Origin: Enoplosus armatus
Taxonomy: Eukaryota; Chordata; Actinopteri; Centrarchiformes; Enoplosidae
DNA length: 64,000 bases
Assembly: GCF_043641665.1 (NCBI RefSeq)
Contig: NC_092190.1
Span: 23,825,048-23,889,047 of the forward strand
Direction of reading: 5' to 3'
Part shown: positions 10,682-23,072 of the stretch, piece by piece
Position numbering within the stretch: position 1 is the first letter of the stretch
Layout of the letters: each line of letters begins with the position of its first letter
The notes under the pieces: generated by a model
What the model saw: only the letters and a program-made list of their open reading frames with translations
Database searches by the model: none
Told to the model about the DNA's origin: nothing
Translations under genes and position numbers: made by a program

Positions 10682-11712
10682 CGGCTGTTATCCAAGTAGC
10701 TCATGAGTGAGCCAGTGACTGAGAAGGATGGCAACAGCACTGTGCTGTGAGCCGCTTCTGACTTAGCGGCTTAGCTCGGAATCACAGGCCACATGACGCC
10801 GGCCGCGTCCAAACAGGAATACCAGCATCAATATGAACATTCACAATTCAACTGGGCGACCATGTGCTGATGAAGTTCACGTGATGCGACTGAAAGCTCC
10901 TCAAAAGGACCTCGTGATGAGGAGTCGTCTCTGTTAGCACAGCACGTCAGTAGTTCAAGACAAAGAGCCATTGAAGGACAATGTGGTCTTGAGGCGATCC
11001 ACCAGAAACCATTTCAGCCACTGGTCGAGGGAACACTGGCTACAACACTGTCACGTCTAAGATGGCTGAGTTCACACAGATAAAGAAGCGCTTCGACGGA
11101 AGAACGTGACCGCAGATTCCCACAAAAAAAAAGGTCAAGGCGCTGCATGTGACAGATAGCAGAAATGTCACATACTGCAGCCGTGGACTTGTCTCTTGAT
11201 CTATCTTTTATCTTCCCAGGGCTCAGGTCATAACAGAAAAACACAGCGACCGCGGGGCATAATATACAATACCGCTACTGTTTATCAAGCCCGGTAGAAC
11301 AAATATTCACTTCAAATGTAAATCTAAATAGAAGCAGCGAACGTCAGGTTTGTGTACTCTGAGCGGGGGAGGAATGCCAGCCAGAAACGCATGTTAAGCG
11401 AGTCGAGTTTCACTTTCAATAAACACTGTGCACAAAAGTGGCGCTCACCTACATATGGACACACAACGTGCAGACACGCCACACTGTGCTCAGAGCCTGA
11501 GCACATATGGGATAACATGTGACCCACCCCAAAGCGTTCTGGGTAGGCTGGTTCGACGCGTGACCTTCACTGGTGCACATCCTCAACAAATAGGCCCACA
11601 GACGTGTGAGCAAATAAGTGTGTGTCAACCAGCTTTGGGTGGAGACAGTGTGACAGATCGGCCTTGTTGTTGTTTCTGTCACAGTCACCTCCAGTGAGGG
11701 AGTGCCAGGGAC
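10682..11712. other. No recognisable feature
   Basis: Mixed sequence with balanced composition. Open frames on both strands are short and without motifs. Confidence 0.5.
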
Positions 11713-11834
11713 AGGAGGAGGAGGAAGAGGAGGAGGAGGAGGAGGAGAGGAATGCGGAGGTAAAAAAAAAAAAAAAAGAGTTACTTCAAAAAAGAAAAGG
11801 CGCAGGGAGGAGGAGGAGGAGGAGGAGGAGGAGG
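11713..11834. repeat. Homopurine (GGA)n / poly-A tract
   Basis: An almost pure purine stretch of about 120 bp on the + strand: (GGA)n, a short interruption, A16, then (GGA)n again. Its near mirror-symmetric layout could form intramolecular triplex (H-DNA). Confidence 0.9.
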
Positions 11835-14800
11835 TGTTAGGCCTCATTCACGGGGCCGCTTGCAGCATTCATTATTGAATTTATGTCACGGTACATTTCA
11901 CAGCGGTTTACATGCGGCCGTTACCCCTGGATGCACCGCCGGCTGAATTTGCGAGGCGACGAGAACTTCCATGAGTCACGAATGAAAGACGCTGCAGAGA
12001 GAGGCTTGGCTTCCTCCACCCTAATCCACTCAGCTTTGTATCTGTAGCTGGTTACTGTTTGCCAAAGCAGGATGGGAGTATTATCTCTCGCTGGTGTCAG
12101 TGTCTTTTTGAGACCTTCACACTGCAAGCTTCGGCTCTCATTGTCTAACTTGCTGTTTGCATAAGACTTTTCACATATCCAACGCCAACATGAGTATGAA
12201 GACTCCACGTGCAAGTTTTGTTCTGATCTTCCTCTGCCTTACACTTGCCAGTTTATTATACACCAGCTTGAACTACTGCAGTCTAATACAGTTCATTTTC
12301 CCTTCATGACGGTCAGTTTTTGTTGCCGGTTGTAGCCCAGCTGGTGTCAGTTGTCCTGTGCAAGTGGAGTTGGATTAACCTATAATCGTAACGGCGACGA
12401 CTAAGTAAAGCAAACTATAGAATTTGCATACATTTTCTATGTTTCCAAGTCCATCTGAGTTGAAAAAAAAGGCAGATTTGAGTTTTTTATTTTTTTACAT
12501 CCGCAGTGTCAATTGTTTAATGGGTTTCTGTACGAACCGGAGTTGTGAAAGTCACTCAAGCAACGAAACTTAAGTTTCATGGCCAATCATCTGTGGACCC
12601 TTGGACTCCATGCTAGTTATTTGCTGGGGGGTTTTTAAACACACCAAACAATATCTTAAGGACCTCGGGATCAGTATGTGCGATAACATAATCTCAACTC
12701 AAGGTCCACTTGAGCTTTTTCAGAGCTTTCGGCCACATGTCTTTAACAGCGAATGATGCCGGTTCATGACCTTGGATGCACTTTGAATCCACTTACTGTA
12801 AGTTTATGTAACGCTTCAAGGAACGGTTCAACATTTTGGAAGTCATTCGCTCATTTTCATTCGGAACTATTACTATAACCGATAATCACTGCAGACTTGT
12901 CGCCATTTTTGTGGCAAAGGGTGTCGCTGTTTTTTCCGAAAGGTGGCCGACGTCCTCATTCTTAATCTCACCTACAAAAGCTCTGTCAGTGAGCACAACT
13001 CTGATGGCTGTTTTTTGATATAGAAAAGGCGTGGGCGGTGATTCCGGGGCAGGGCTACTTTCAGACAAAAGTCGGAGACAACTTTTGGTTCCCTGCACAC
13101 AGTTCTGAAGAAATCATCTATGTTTAATGCCGCGACCTTTCGGTCCTTTAAGTCCAGGCCGCGTGGCGATCAACAACGCGATTTGTAGTGATTACACAGT
13201 CAAAAGGACGGCTCGCTCTGACATCATCATCTACCGCTCGGGGTGGACAATTCAAAGATAACAAAACAAATGTTCGACCAATCCAGATGGCCAATCCATA
13301 CGGTCCTCTTGTGCTCCTGGAAACACAAAAGGAGGCAAGAGATGCCCGAAGACCGACAGGGCCAATTTAAGTAATCGCAAACAACTTGTGAGACAGCAGC
13401 ACTTTGTCCAGCACTCCAGAGAAAAGAGCTAAAGAGTGAATAAAGAATGGGCAAAGATGACAGCATTCATTATGATGTTGGGTTTAGGTTTTTTTCTTTT
13501 CTCACGCTGCCCTCGCCATCCACTTTCTTCGCCTGTCCAACAGCAGTGGCTTAATCACAGCTTTCACTCAGGCACTCTGCAAGCAATGGCCTTGTCTGCC
13601 AATACAGTACACAGCCGGAGTGGGCGGTTTAATGGAATATGGGTCAAGCTGGGCCTCCAATTCAGTAGTATGGCCTCCAAGTATTTTTTTTGTTGTTGTT
13701 TGTTCCTGTAGCACACACAGATGGATGCACACATTTCAAGACTCGTTCTCCAGTTCTCTCACTCTGCCCTCGAACACTTCGGGTGTGTTGCTTTATGCAG
13801 TTGTAGCTCTCCTTTTATGCACAATGGGTTTTTTTGGCACGACAAAATTTGATTTCACAGATGTCACATGTAGGGTTAGCTTGCCCTCGCTGGAATAAAA
13901 AAAAAAAAGAAGTTGACAAATACAACACCAAAGAATATGTTTTTCAAAAAAAATATTTTCATGTTTATGTTGTTATTTGTAAGGCATATTAATTTGGTGT
14001 CCCTGCAGCATATCTCTTCACACTGACTACAATAACCCTGTTGAAATCCCATTGTTGTTTTGTTCAAAATTCACCACACCACAGCCACATAGCTGCCTTC
14101 CCTCGCCTACACCCCAACATCAACAACGTCCTGCAGCACCGGGAGAGTTCCCCTTCAAATCCCGTTAAATCCTCTTCTTGAAGCGCATTGATTGTCGATA
14201 CTCCAGATGGGAGAGGGGAGGGGGGGGACCCCAGGTCTTGTTTGTTTAACATTAAGAGTGTTTTTTTCCTGCTGCAAGGCTACAGTATGTGAAGTGTGCC
14301 AAGGTTTCGTGCCTAATGTCAATACTAAAATGTGGATTTTTAAAGTGCTGTTTTAGGTCTTATCATGGCCGTAGAATTGGTGTCAAATGTTTGATGGTTT
14401 TTTTTTTTTTGTTTCGTTTTGCAGGAAGGACGTGATAAACTAGTCCAAGACCCGTTAAAGAGCAATTTAACACTGTATTTTAGCTTGAACACACCCCCTT
14501 GCTTTTATAAAAAAGATGGGTGCAAGGCCGGGGAAAGACCTCAGGTTCACTACCTATTGGTTTGCGGTGGTTCTTGCGCTGCAAAAATGTTTAAAAATGT
14601 GCACCACTAAAGTACAGTATCAGCTGAGGTGCTTCCTTCCTGCATTATTAGCTACTTTTGTCCTAATTTTTGAGCTTTATTATTTTAATTTATATTGTCC
14701 TCACATGGAAACATGGAGGTGACAGGACACACACACACACACAATGCATTGAAGGCAAATAGGTGGGAGGTCAGCGAATGTTGGCTTACCTGCCTACATA

Positions 14801-14859
14801 ACACACCCAGCATCTTCAGGAGTTCATAGAACCATAGTTACATCTACACAGCCACTGCA
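11835..14859. other. About 3 kb without supported genes
   Basis: At 12827-12870 the phrase GGTTCAACATTTTGGAAGTC resembles the start of a common fish dispersed repeat, but the match fades after about 40 bp. T/A homopolymers occur at about 13684-13692, 13897-13908 and 14399-14411, and a CA run at 14729-14743. Nothing else is recognisable. Confidence 0.5.
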
Positions 14860-15150
14860 TTTCATGCAGCTGCGACAGTGACTCCTGCCAGAAAGTGACA
14901 AAGACAACAGAGGGAGAAAACTGATAGACAATTGCGGGGCGACTCGGCTCCCGTTTCCTCCCCGTCCCTGGCGATTACCTCGGGCCTACTCTGTTTTTTG
15001 GGTTTTTTTCGCGAGGTACATAATTCATACAGGGAGCCTGCAATGGAAGCGAGACTACGGAACAATACACGTTTGATTTTATTTGTTTCCCCCCTCTGCC
15101 AGCCCATCGCTTATCAATCCGCCGCTCTCTGTGCACAAGCACTCATTGTT
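14860..15150. promoter_or_regulatory. Candidate conserved non-coding element
   Basis: Contains ATTTCATGCAGCTGCGACAG (E-box CAGCTG), AGACAATTGCGGGG, GGCGATTACC, ACATAATTCATACAG and CGCTTATCAATCCGCC in about 290 bp lacking simple repeats. High motif density suggests an enhancer-like element. No conservation evidence is available. Confidence 0.32.
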
Positions 15151-15358
15151 CTCCGGTGAAGATCAGGGAGTCTGAGCACAGACAGACCGCCTAGCATCCA
15201 CCCCGGAGCAGACAACAAACAACGCAGGGCCCCGTTTCGAACGCTCTGACAGCGTTCTGGCAACGCTGCGAGCCCTTTATGAGCGGTAAAAAGTGCTGTG
15301 TGAACAATCTGGGCGAGCTAGGCCAGCAGCCAAAGTAGATGACACCGACAGACATTAC

Positions 15359-15382
15359 TGTGTGTGTGTGTGTGTGTGTGTG
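15359..15382. repeat. (TG)12 microsatellite
   Basis: Perfect TG repeat. Confidence 0.97.
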
Positions 15383-15563
15383 CAAGGAATGAAATGTGTC
15401 TGCTGCAAAAAAAAAAAACCTCAAAACGTTTTCTTCCACCCGGCAGAAAGTAAAAACTTGATTGGGAACAGAGGTACCTATTACAGTCAGAGGTAATAAT
15501 AGAGTGACGGCATACATCACAGAACAAAAAAAAGTCCTCCTGGCAGGCATAGTGGCGTTGCAT

Positions 15564-15594
<31 letters not shown>

Positions 15595-15610
15595 GTGTGT
15601 GGTGGGGGGG
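15564..15610. repeat. Imperfect (TG)n followed by G-run
   Basis: TG repeat with one GC interruption, ending in GGTGGGGGGG. Confidence 0.95.
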
Positions 15611-16846
15611 AGTCACTTGTGTTGTTTGGGTGCTTATTTACTGCAAGAGCTGGTAGCCAGGCATGCAAAAAAAGATGGAGCGGCGCGAGCCAGCAGCCTA
15701 ACAGGCAGCCGGCAGAATACGTGTCTGATGATCAGTCTGTCTTCTGTCACTGCATTTGCTCAGGCTGCACTATCTGAGAGAAAACCTCTGTGTGAAATCC
15801 ACTTGTCACGGGGGGGGGGGTTGTGGAACAAAATGCTTATTTTTTGATAAATTGGGGGCTGGTTGTCACTGTCTGTGCAGAACTTGAGTAAAGGGGCCAG
15901 TTTTATTGTGTCAACTGCGAGAGTAGGAACTCAGACAGGTGTCCTGCAAAATGGCAGTGGTGACGGAAAAATAGGCCGTCCAAAGAAACAGGGGCAGACG
16001 CTTGGGAGGCGGACGTGAAATAGCCTGATTCCCACTCCTGCAATTAGCCGCACAGTCAAATATTTATATTAATATAATATATTACCACAAAGTCTGGTAA
16101 AAAAAAGATGAATAAATAAATCCACAAATCATACACCTGTGGCTCCTCTCTTCTCCGTCCTCATCTCCACCAGGACGTATATGACGGGAACGTCCATCGA
16201 TGACGCCCCGGGTGGAACGGAAGGAGGCGCCCTTTGACCTGGCCTGAGTTACCACTCACATGGAAACACACACACAATTCATTTATAACATGAACATATA
16301 CAGGAAGGCCAGCTGGATGGAAGGGATCCATACGCTTGAAGCCTCATCAGACCCCAGAACACTCCTCAGCAAGTTGATAATGTAATGACATACCACAGTG
16401 CACTCGGAACCCACAGGTTTGCGTTGCGGTACTGCATAAAGGCATGCGAGTGTTACTTGGTGAGACAGACTTGAACGAATGCAAGTGTATCCTTATAAGT
16501 CTTTTAGTCAAAGCGTGTGGCGATCAACAGTGTAATCCCGCGCTGTCAGCAGGAACTATGCGCGTTCTGAAATCCACTCGGTCGGCCGGGACAGGGAGAT
16601 AATGCCGGTGTTACGCCACATTTTGTGCCTGTTGAAATGCGTGACGCAGACACACAGGGGGGTTGAAACACTGACTAATGCTTTTTTTTTTTTTTTTAGC
16701 AGTTATGGTCTGCTGAGTCATGCAACACCAGCGAGCAGCTATCCGCTATGTTTTGCTAACGTTATCCTGTTTTGCTACCTGAGTGCATGTGAGCTGGAGA
16801 TAACCAGCGAGCTCTCTGCGTTACGGGTGGTCTGTTTGTGTGCGCG

Positions 16847-16848
<2 letters not shown>
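15611..16848. other. No recognisable feature
   Basis: Includes a G10 run at 15811-15820, an AT-rich patch (ATATTTATATTAATATAATA) at about 16060, and a T16 run near 16683. No gene is supported. Confidence 0.5.

Positions 16849-16887
<39 letters not shown>
16849..16887. repeat. (CA)n microsatellite, 39 bp
   Basis: Perfect CA repeat preceded by TGTGTGCGCGCC, an alternating purine-pyrimidine stretch of Z-DNA type. Confidence 0.97.
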
Positions 16888-16890
<3 letters not shown>

Positions 16891-17954
16891 TGAAAAGTGC
16901 ACCTCCAGGACTACAAACTATGACATGCAGTGTGACACATTTGCTGTGAAATGCCAGGCTGTGTCAGACTAATATCTTTTAATGCAGGCTGGTATTAGCT
17001 CTAAGCTCCTGTCTCATTTGCTCTCAGACGTCTCTCTGACCTCTGATCTGTCCCGGATGTTTTGTAAAACCCTGTGGAATGCAGGTATGCGCGCACGCTC
17101 TTCCATCAACCCTGTTCACGAGCGGCACGCCACCACGGAGGACAAACAAAGCGTGGGAATAATACAATTACACAGAACTGTCATTAATAATATCAGTGAC
17201 AACCCAGACGCTTTGCCATCGCTTGTACTGCTCGCGCCTTGTCAAAGCACATTAAAGGAGCATTGTGCTGCGCCACAATGGACGCCATTGTTCTCTCCTC
17301 AGCGCCATCACACGGGGGCTGTAAACAGCGAGGTTGGCTTTCGGTTTAGGCCTACTGCAGTGCTGCTCAGGTGCGGGGAGGGGGGGGGGGTACGGAGCGA
17401 CCTCGTCACTTGGTATTGTTGAAGTCGCTGCCAAAGTATGACTCAAACACAAAAGAGGACGATGAACCCGCTAAAGCGCTGAATGGAGGGAAGCGTGTCC
17501 GTAACTGCTGTAACATTCAGCGACACTGGAGATCCCGAGCTGAACATGCTGTTTACAGGAAGTTTACAAAGCCGGTTTAGATACTAAGAGGGGCTCAAGA
17601 TTAAAAACTACACATGTAATTGTCATTTAAAGTAGATTTAGGATACGTGCAGGTCCCGGGGGTCCCTGCAGCAGCTACACATCACTACTGAGAGCCAGAG
17701 TCCTGATGTGTGTCACCTCTGGGCTAGCAGCTGCTCAATTAGCTTCTTTAGCTCAAACTAATGTTACCATTAATCTAATAATATTTAGATTGTTTCTTTT
17801 TAAATAAAGTTTTCTTCTCCTGTAGCAGAACCTGGAAGAGTCTGGATGTGTTTGGATAATGTATTCATATGAATTTACCACCTAATATTAACATCTGTAC
17901 CTGTATTTAGGGGCGGGGTGGGGGCACTTTCCCTCAGTCTTCCTGTCTCTGTCC
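16888..17954. other. No supported gene; open frame of unclear meaning
   Basis: A 146-codon open frame (16982-17422, +) has no recognisable domain, no good context and ends in a G-run. It contains a low-repeat block (CAGAACTGTCATTAATAATA, about 17174) that looks more like non-coding conserved DNA than protein. A pyrimidine run and AATAAA occur near 17805. Confidence 0.4.
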
Positions 17955-18128
17955 ACTAGGGGTGGGAATCACCAGAAGCCCCACGATACGATACTCTCAG
18001 GATGCGATGATATTGCGGTTCAAAACCTTTTGCGAGAACCTTTATTCAACGGCAAATGATGTGTGACAACATCTGTTTGATCTAATAAGATAAAGTTTTG
18101 CACCGATCGATATAACATGAATCAGGAT
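17955..18128. mobile_element. Dispersed teleost repeat fragment (GGGTGGGAATCACC type)
   Basis: The stretch AGGGGTGGGAATCACCAGAA, then GCCCCACGATACGATACTCT and a later GATGATATTGCGG and CACCGATCGATATAACATGA, resembles a common fish dispersed repeat whose start reads GGGTGGGAATCACCAGAGGC. The relic is eroded, with no coding capacity. Recognition is from memory. Confidence 0.5.
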
Positions 18129-18155
18129 CCACACACACACACACACACACACACA
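18129..18155. repeat. (CA)n microsatellite
   Basis: About 13 CA units directly abut the preceding dispersed repeat. Confidence 0.95.
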
Positions 18156-18229
18156 TCGGGGATGTCACGCCACGCGGCCCGTCCTTAACGAGGGGGGGGC
18201 GAGACAGAAATCTGCTCAGCATCTGTGAT

Positions 18230-18485
18230 TACTCAGGCCATCCGAGCTGTCTCGCGCGTCAGGCTTGACAGCAGTGGCGGCCCCCGCCAGACGCACGCAG
18301 GCTGTTATTCGCCGCGGCGGCCATTATTATCATTATCGAAAACCCTGTCGTGATTATGGGCAGACACCCTGCAGACGAGCCATCTGTACTTTCAGGTGGA
18401 AATCGATGGCGCTCCCGGGTCCTCTGTGGGCTCAGCGTAATGTCTTCAAAAGGTCCGGGCGCTGTGACAGTGGAGAGACAAAGAG
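18230..18485. promoter_or_regulatory. Candidate conserved, CpG-containing non-coding element
   Basis: One of the strongest enhancer-like blocks. GGCTTGACAGCAG (Meis/TGIF TTGACAG) is followed by GCTGTTATTCGCCGCGGCGG, CCATTATTATCATTATCGAA, GTGATTATGGGC, GCCATCTGTAC (E-box CATCTG) and GGAAATCGATGGCG. CpG is well preserved compared with flanking DNA. No splice sites or coding frame are evident. Inferred from motif density and texture. Confidence 0.38.
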
Positions 18486-18499
18486 ATAAACAGTGATGG

Positions 18500-18545
18500 G
18501 GAGGGAGAGAGAGAGCGAGTTAGAGCTAGACAGAGAGAGAGAGCA
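18500..18545. repeat. Imperfect (GA)n
   Basis: GAGAGAGAGAGCGAG...GACAGAGAGAGAGAG purine tract. Confidence 0.85.
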
Positions 18546-20149
18546 GGGAAGAATGAAGTGCACCCAGTATTTAACTCAACCTTTTATTTAGCTTCTTTAA
18601 AAGAGAAAGAATTAGCCAGAGGGGGCCTCTGAGAAAGTACACAAGGAAGATCTATAGTTAATCACAAGCTATTGAGAGCCATGTAAGTACTATGTAGTTT
18701 ATTCTGCTGTGCATCCGAGGTGAGCGGGGGCCTCAGGTTATCTGAAAGGGGAATTGGCATCAAGGCACGATTGTTATTTCGCTTCTGAAGGCTGATAACG
18801 TTTTGATGTTGTGCCTGTGTTTCAGTCATCTGGATGATCGCGGCGTCAGAGCAGAGAGGCGTCTCGACCGTCAAAGGTTCTCGCCTCGGTATCTGTAGTT
18901 TGGCTCAGTCGGTCGGGACAAAAGGGGGGGGTCCTGACTGACAGGTAAACTCATTCTTTGCACAGTTTTGCCCTCCGTCATCAGAGCTACACGAGCCTGC
19001 ACAGGCTTATAATCATATTCTGCTCATTGACAGCAGGAGAACTGAACCTGATGTGTGCAGCGGGGCCTTGTATTCCATAAATAGTGATGGGCAGGTAGAA
19101 ACGGGACAATACAGAGGCGTGCCGTGCTGTTTCATCATGCACTGCACTGCACTGTTCTCCCTGTAACAACACTGTACAGTCCAGGTTAATCTTAAGACAT
19201 CAAACTGAACATATACAGCACGTTGTACTGGTTACACTATCGTGAGTGTGCAGTGGGGCAGCTGTGTCAGTTAGGTAAATATGGGATCGGCCATTTTTCC
19301 TGCAGCTGGACGTTAGCCAGGGGTAGGCTGAGCAGCCCGTAAACTGGATTTATGGTCGCCGTAGTGTCCCTGCCGCGAGGGTCCGTGCGCCCAAGATGAT
19401 GTCATCGCGCCACGCTGAAGGCTTCGCAAGCTGTCGCGGCGCGTGGTCGTTTTTGTATCAAGGAAATGTGCGTGACGCGTCATTTACAGCCCTTTCAGTC
19501 TTCCTCAGCAGCAACAAGCTGTAGTGCAGAGTGCAGCCATGTTTGGTCGTGATGATCTTCCACTCGTTTTTTTATTGCATCACCCGCCTCCGTGCAATCG
19601 CAAAGCTCAGGGAGCATAAACAAAGCTATAAGGTCAATCTGGGTTAGCTTAGCTCTTATCTCCCCCCCCCCCCCACCCCTGGGAAGCATTTCTACTGGGC
19701 AACACTGCAAAAGTGGAACGCCACAACCCCCGTGTGCTCCTCATGACAAAGTGATTGACATAACAAAGGATTCGTGTTTTTTTCCCCCCGCTGACAGAAG
19801 CACCGATCATTTCCAGGTTCCCAGCGCTCCTGCGGGCAGAGAGGGCAGGAAGAGAGCCGCGCATGTCATAACACGGCGTCTCCCCCCCCAATGGCTTTAT
19901 AATGGCCGCGAAGAGGAATCCGTTTGTTTGCCCTCATGGAAACTGCGTCAGTCATCCCGTGACTATGACAGACGAGGCAGGCGCAGCGCTTCCCGTCGCA
20001 CCGGCGCAGAGTCAAGTGCTGGGTGGATCTATTTTATTTATTTATTCTTTTTTTATAATCATATGCCAGATGTTTTAATTCCAGATGTGTAGACCGTCAT
20101 TACTATAAACTCCACTTCGCTGCTGTCTGCGCCGCGAATCTCTTCATTT
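18546..20149. other. No supported gene
   Basis: Mixed sequence. A C14 run (19662-19675), a further C8 run near 19881 and a T-rich stretch near 20048 are present. CpG-rich patches occur at 19375-19450 and 19970-20020 without promoter motifs I can defend. Confidence 0.5.
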
Positions 20150-20435
20150 GCTTTTTCTGCCCCCTCCCCTCTGTACACATCAGTCCAACATGGCACTTAT
20201 CTCAAACTTCAACCTGTCTCTACCCCCCCCTCCCCCTCTCTCCCCGATGGCTTGACATTTCTGTCCGTCTGACAGATAAAATAACCCCTCTCTCCTTGCC
20301 CCCCCCCCAAACTTCCCAGCAGAACTGATATTATTCTGTTCTCTCCCGGCTGTCAGGGTCAGTCTGTGTCATCGCTCCTTGATGTTTTGTGACTGTCCCC
20401 TATCCCGTCTGCTCGTCCTCTCTCCCCCAATTTCA
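20150..20435. repeat. Pyrimidine-rich tract
   Basis: Strong C/T bias on the + strand with C8-C10 runs (20224-20231, 20300-20309), similar in character to 3340-3620. Confidence 0.65.
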
Positions 20436-20680
20436 GCTAATAACACCCAGCATGCGCACGAACACATGCACTGACACGCTCACACAGTTTTCCCCTCCTG
20501 AATCCTGGCAGCAGACCCTCTTCATGCGGAGGGCCGGGACAGTATTGTTCTTCTCGGCCAGAAGAATAACTTAGCCCATCCTGTGGCCCCCGGCAGCCCG
20601 CTCTTTAAAAACCTTGTTTTCTCTTTCAGATGAAATATTTTCACACCAGCTCTGAGCCGGGATACATTGAGGGTGGGGGG
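20436..20680. promoter_or_regulatory. Candidate conserved non-coding element
   Basis: Low-repeat sequence including TTTCAGCTAATAACACCCAG, GACAGTATTGTTCTTCTCGG, GAAGAATAACTTAGCCCATC and CAGATGAAATATTTTCACAC. Its complexity and preserved AT/GC alternation suggest constraint. Inferred only. Confidence 0.27.
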
Positions 20681-21629
20681 TGGGGGTGACGAGCGTTTCC
20701 GGCTTTCACGCAGCATCGGGCCAGAGCTGTGCCCCGGCACTGCAGATAACAGGCCGCCCCGAGGAAAACAGGTAATCATTTAAATAGATATTCGATGGTG
20801 TGTGTGTGTGTGGGTGAGAGAGCAAATGAAAACATCAAAGGCCTTTGCTGTGCATGTGTACAAGCTTGCACAGTATCTGACACAAACAGGGTTACGGCAA
20901 CAATTTGTCTTGCATCAGTTTTGCAGTTGGCTGCGAGTTGCGAGTTTGCAAAGCTACAAATGTGTGCACGTGCCGCACATGCAAACATCCAGCGGCTGGC
21001 TTGACGCGTCCCGTGTGCAGCTGAAGAACCACGCATGAGGAGTGCACATCGGTGCAAAGGAAGGTCAACCAAACCTCAACCAATTTATTTCTCATTTTGT
21101 AGCTTTAGCAGGTACTCCTCACTTACGATGGTACAATCAGGGACAATCAGGTTGACGCATGATCGAGACAACACGCTTAAGTGATGACACGCAAGTCATC
21201 ACTCAGGTGTATTGTCTACCTGCCACGTCACTCCTGCAGGTGCATAATGGTTATGTCTGCAGCTGGATGGGCCAGCGCTGACTGACTGACTGCCTGTTTA
21301 TCTTAGAACAACAGTCTCCTCACCGCGGAGGCTAGCCGCCGATGGCAGCCAGTGTTATTGCAAACAACATTCATCCAACAATAAAGACTCATACAGGCAG
21401 GTGGGAAGTTCCCCTCTCAGTCGTCACGAGTTTGAGCCCCCACCTCTTAGTTTGGTTGAAAGTAAGAGGATGTCTGTGTAAAGAGAAAAAGAGTTTAATT
21501 ACAGCGATTGATTAATTATACTCCTGATATTAAAGGGAAGTAATCATTGGACTAATTGTTGAGTACTGTTTCACACCGCGCTGTGGCTCAAACACAGATG
21601 CTTATCCAGCATTGTGGGGGTTTTTTTTG
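20681..21629. other. No supported gene
   Basis: Contains a short TG run at about 20798-20811 and otherwise mixed sequence. TGACTGACTGACTGCC near 21280 is a short imperfect (TGAC)n. Confidence 0.5.
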
Positions 21630-21718
21630 CAATAAATTAAATATTCATATTCATTTCCTTTGACTGCTTAATCAAAGCCTGTAAGCCAGCGTGACCTTCT
21701 GGCATTTTCAGTATAATC
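21630..21718. promoter_or_regulatory. Candidate conserved non-coding element
   Basis: GCAATAAATTAAATATTCAT, CATTTCCTTTGACTGCTTAA and TCAAAGCCTGTAAGC: AT-rich with a TCF/LEF-like CTTTGA and homeodomain cores. Inferred only. Confidence 0.25.
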
Positions 21719-21735
21719 ACACCAGGGAATAAAAA

Positions 21736-21752
21736 ACAACAACAACAACAAC
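21736..21752. repeat. (AAC)n microsatellite
   Basis: About six AAC units. Confidence 0.9.
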
Positions 21753-21759
21753 GACATAA

Positions 21760-21905
21760 AAATAGCTTCTAATAAGCTGATGTCTGTATTATCGTCTTAG
21801 TTATTGTCTGACTCCTTCGTAGGTCCGCTCTGCATCTTGTTGCTCCCTGATCGGTCTCCATAAATCACAGCGTGGACACTTTGAGATACAGCAGGGGCCG
21901 ACCGG
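21760..21905. promoter_or_regulatory. Candidate conserved non-coding element
   Basis: AATAAGCTGATGTCTGTATT, ATCGTCTTAGTTATTGTCTG (Sox-like ATTGT) and TCCATAAATCACAGCG lie in low-repeat sequence. Inferred only. Confidence 0.22.
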
Positions 21906-22554
21906 CCCGGATTAAAGGGGAGGAGGGAGGTCCTTTCACACACACACACACACGAGCAGGAGGAGGAGGCTTGACATCTAAATTACCCACAAAGCAGTGC
22001 AGATTAATCATTCATTCTTCTGCAAGCCCTGACATGTACCTCTTGACACACTCTCACACACACACACAAGCATTCTGAAAGTCTGCATTAATTCTTACAA
22101 TTTCATGACTTCACTAAAAGCTGTCTGCGGCACACTTTTGTTACAGTTTGACCGTCGCTTGATTGCGACAGGAAGCAGCCCTCTGCTCCAGTCCTGAATA
22201 TCTCAATCACTTGGTACACGGCAGCTTGACTTCAGCGAGAAAAACAAAAAAAAAGCAACTTCGATTTGATATCAGCTCTAACAGGAAAGCACACAAAAGT
22301 AAAGGTGAGGCGAAGGCAAACACAGGTGGACGAAAAACACACGCATGGTTCCGTAATCTTCCGTAAGTCTTGGAAATGACTCATCGCAGATTAGAATCAC
22401 GTACCCTCCTATTTGTTCACCTCCTGACACATGCCAGCCTTGTTCCTGCCCTTTCTGTTACCTATTTAATGAAACTTAAGAGGTGGTTTGGCATCCTGGT
22501 TGGGGGGGGGGTGGCTGCCTATTATGCTATGTTATGTCGTGTTTTACCCATTTG

Positions 22555-22596
<42 letters not shown>

Positions 22597-23030
22597 CAAA
22601 GACAGTTGGGTCTTTCAGCACTTAGTCAATTATTTACAACTGAGGAATATCAAAACAAGAACCAAACGAAACACGGCGCAGCCTCATTACTGCGTGTGCT
22701 GAGATGCCGGGAGAGAGGCCTCCCATCTGTGCATTTATTTGTGCATTCAGAGAAGATAATTAAATATAGATTTGTGCTCCGCCACTATGAAATTACATAA
22801 CGTGTGTCTGGAAAGTGTGATCATTTCAATTTTGCTTCACGCCAGTCACAGAAGAAAAAAAAAAGCCACAGAGGTAAAATTCAGTCTGTGGTTTCAACTT
22901 GGGTCGACACCTGACTTGTGTTTGCTTGGACTGACGCGCAGGACTAAACACCGACAGCACGTGTGAGCCGTCAGTCACGATCGCCTCCCGCCCTTTGATT
23001 GGATCTAAAGGAGGGAGACACGGGGAGGCA
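21906..23030. other. No supported gene; small repeats
   Basis: Contains (CA)n at 21937-21953 and 22053-22068, a G10 run near 22502, a perfect (AT)n at 22558-22591 (about 17 units) and an A-run at 22854-22863. No gene or transposon is recognised. Confidence 0.6.
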
Positions 23031-23072
23031 GGACACATGGGACAGGACACATGGGACAGGACACATGGGACA
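23031..23072. repeat. 14-bp tandem repeat x3 (GGACACATGGGACA)
   Basis: Three perfect copies head to tail. The unit is itself two related heptamers (GGACACA / TGGGACA). Confidence 0.97.

Noticed and set aside
11449..11847. Ser/Pro-rich 132-codon minus-strand frame
   Set aside because: Produced by the homopurine (GGA)n tract read as poly-Ser/Pro.
15191..15668. Minus-strand frames of 141 and 116 codons
   Set aside because: Both depend on two TG microsatellites; the remaining residues show no motif.
16982..17422. 146-codon + strand open frame
   Set aside because: No homology recognised, no exon borders, and it ends in a G-run. It contains a TAAT-rich block more like non-coding DNA.
22340..22380. 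GTAAGT donor-like site after CTTCC
   Set aside because: No coding frame or acceptor upstream supports an exon.
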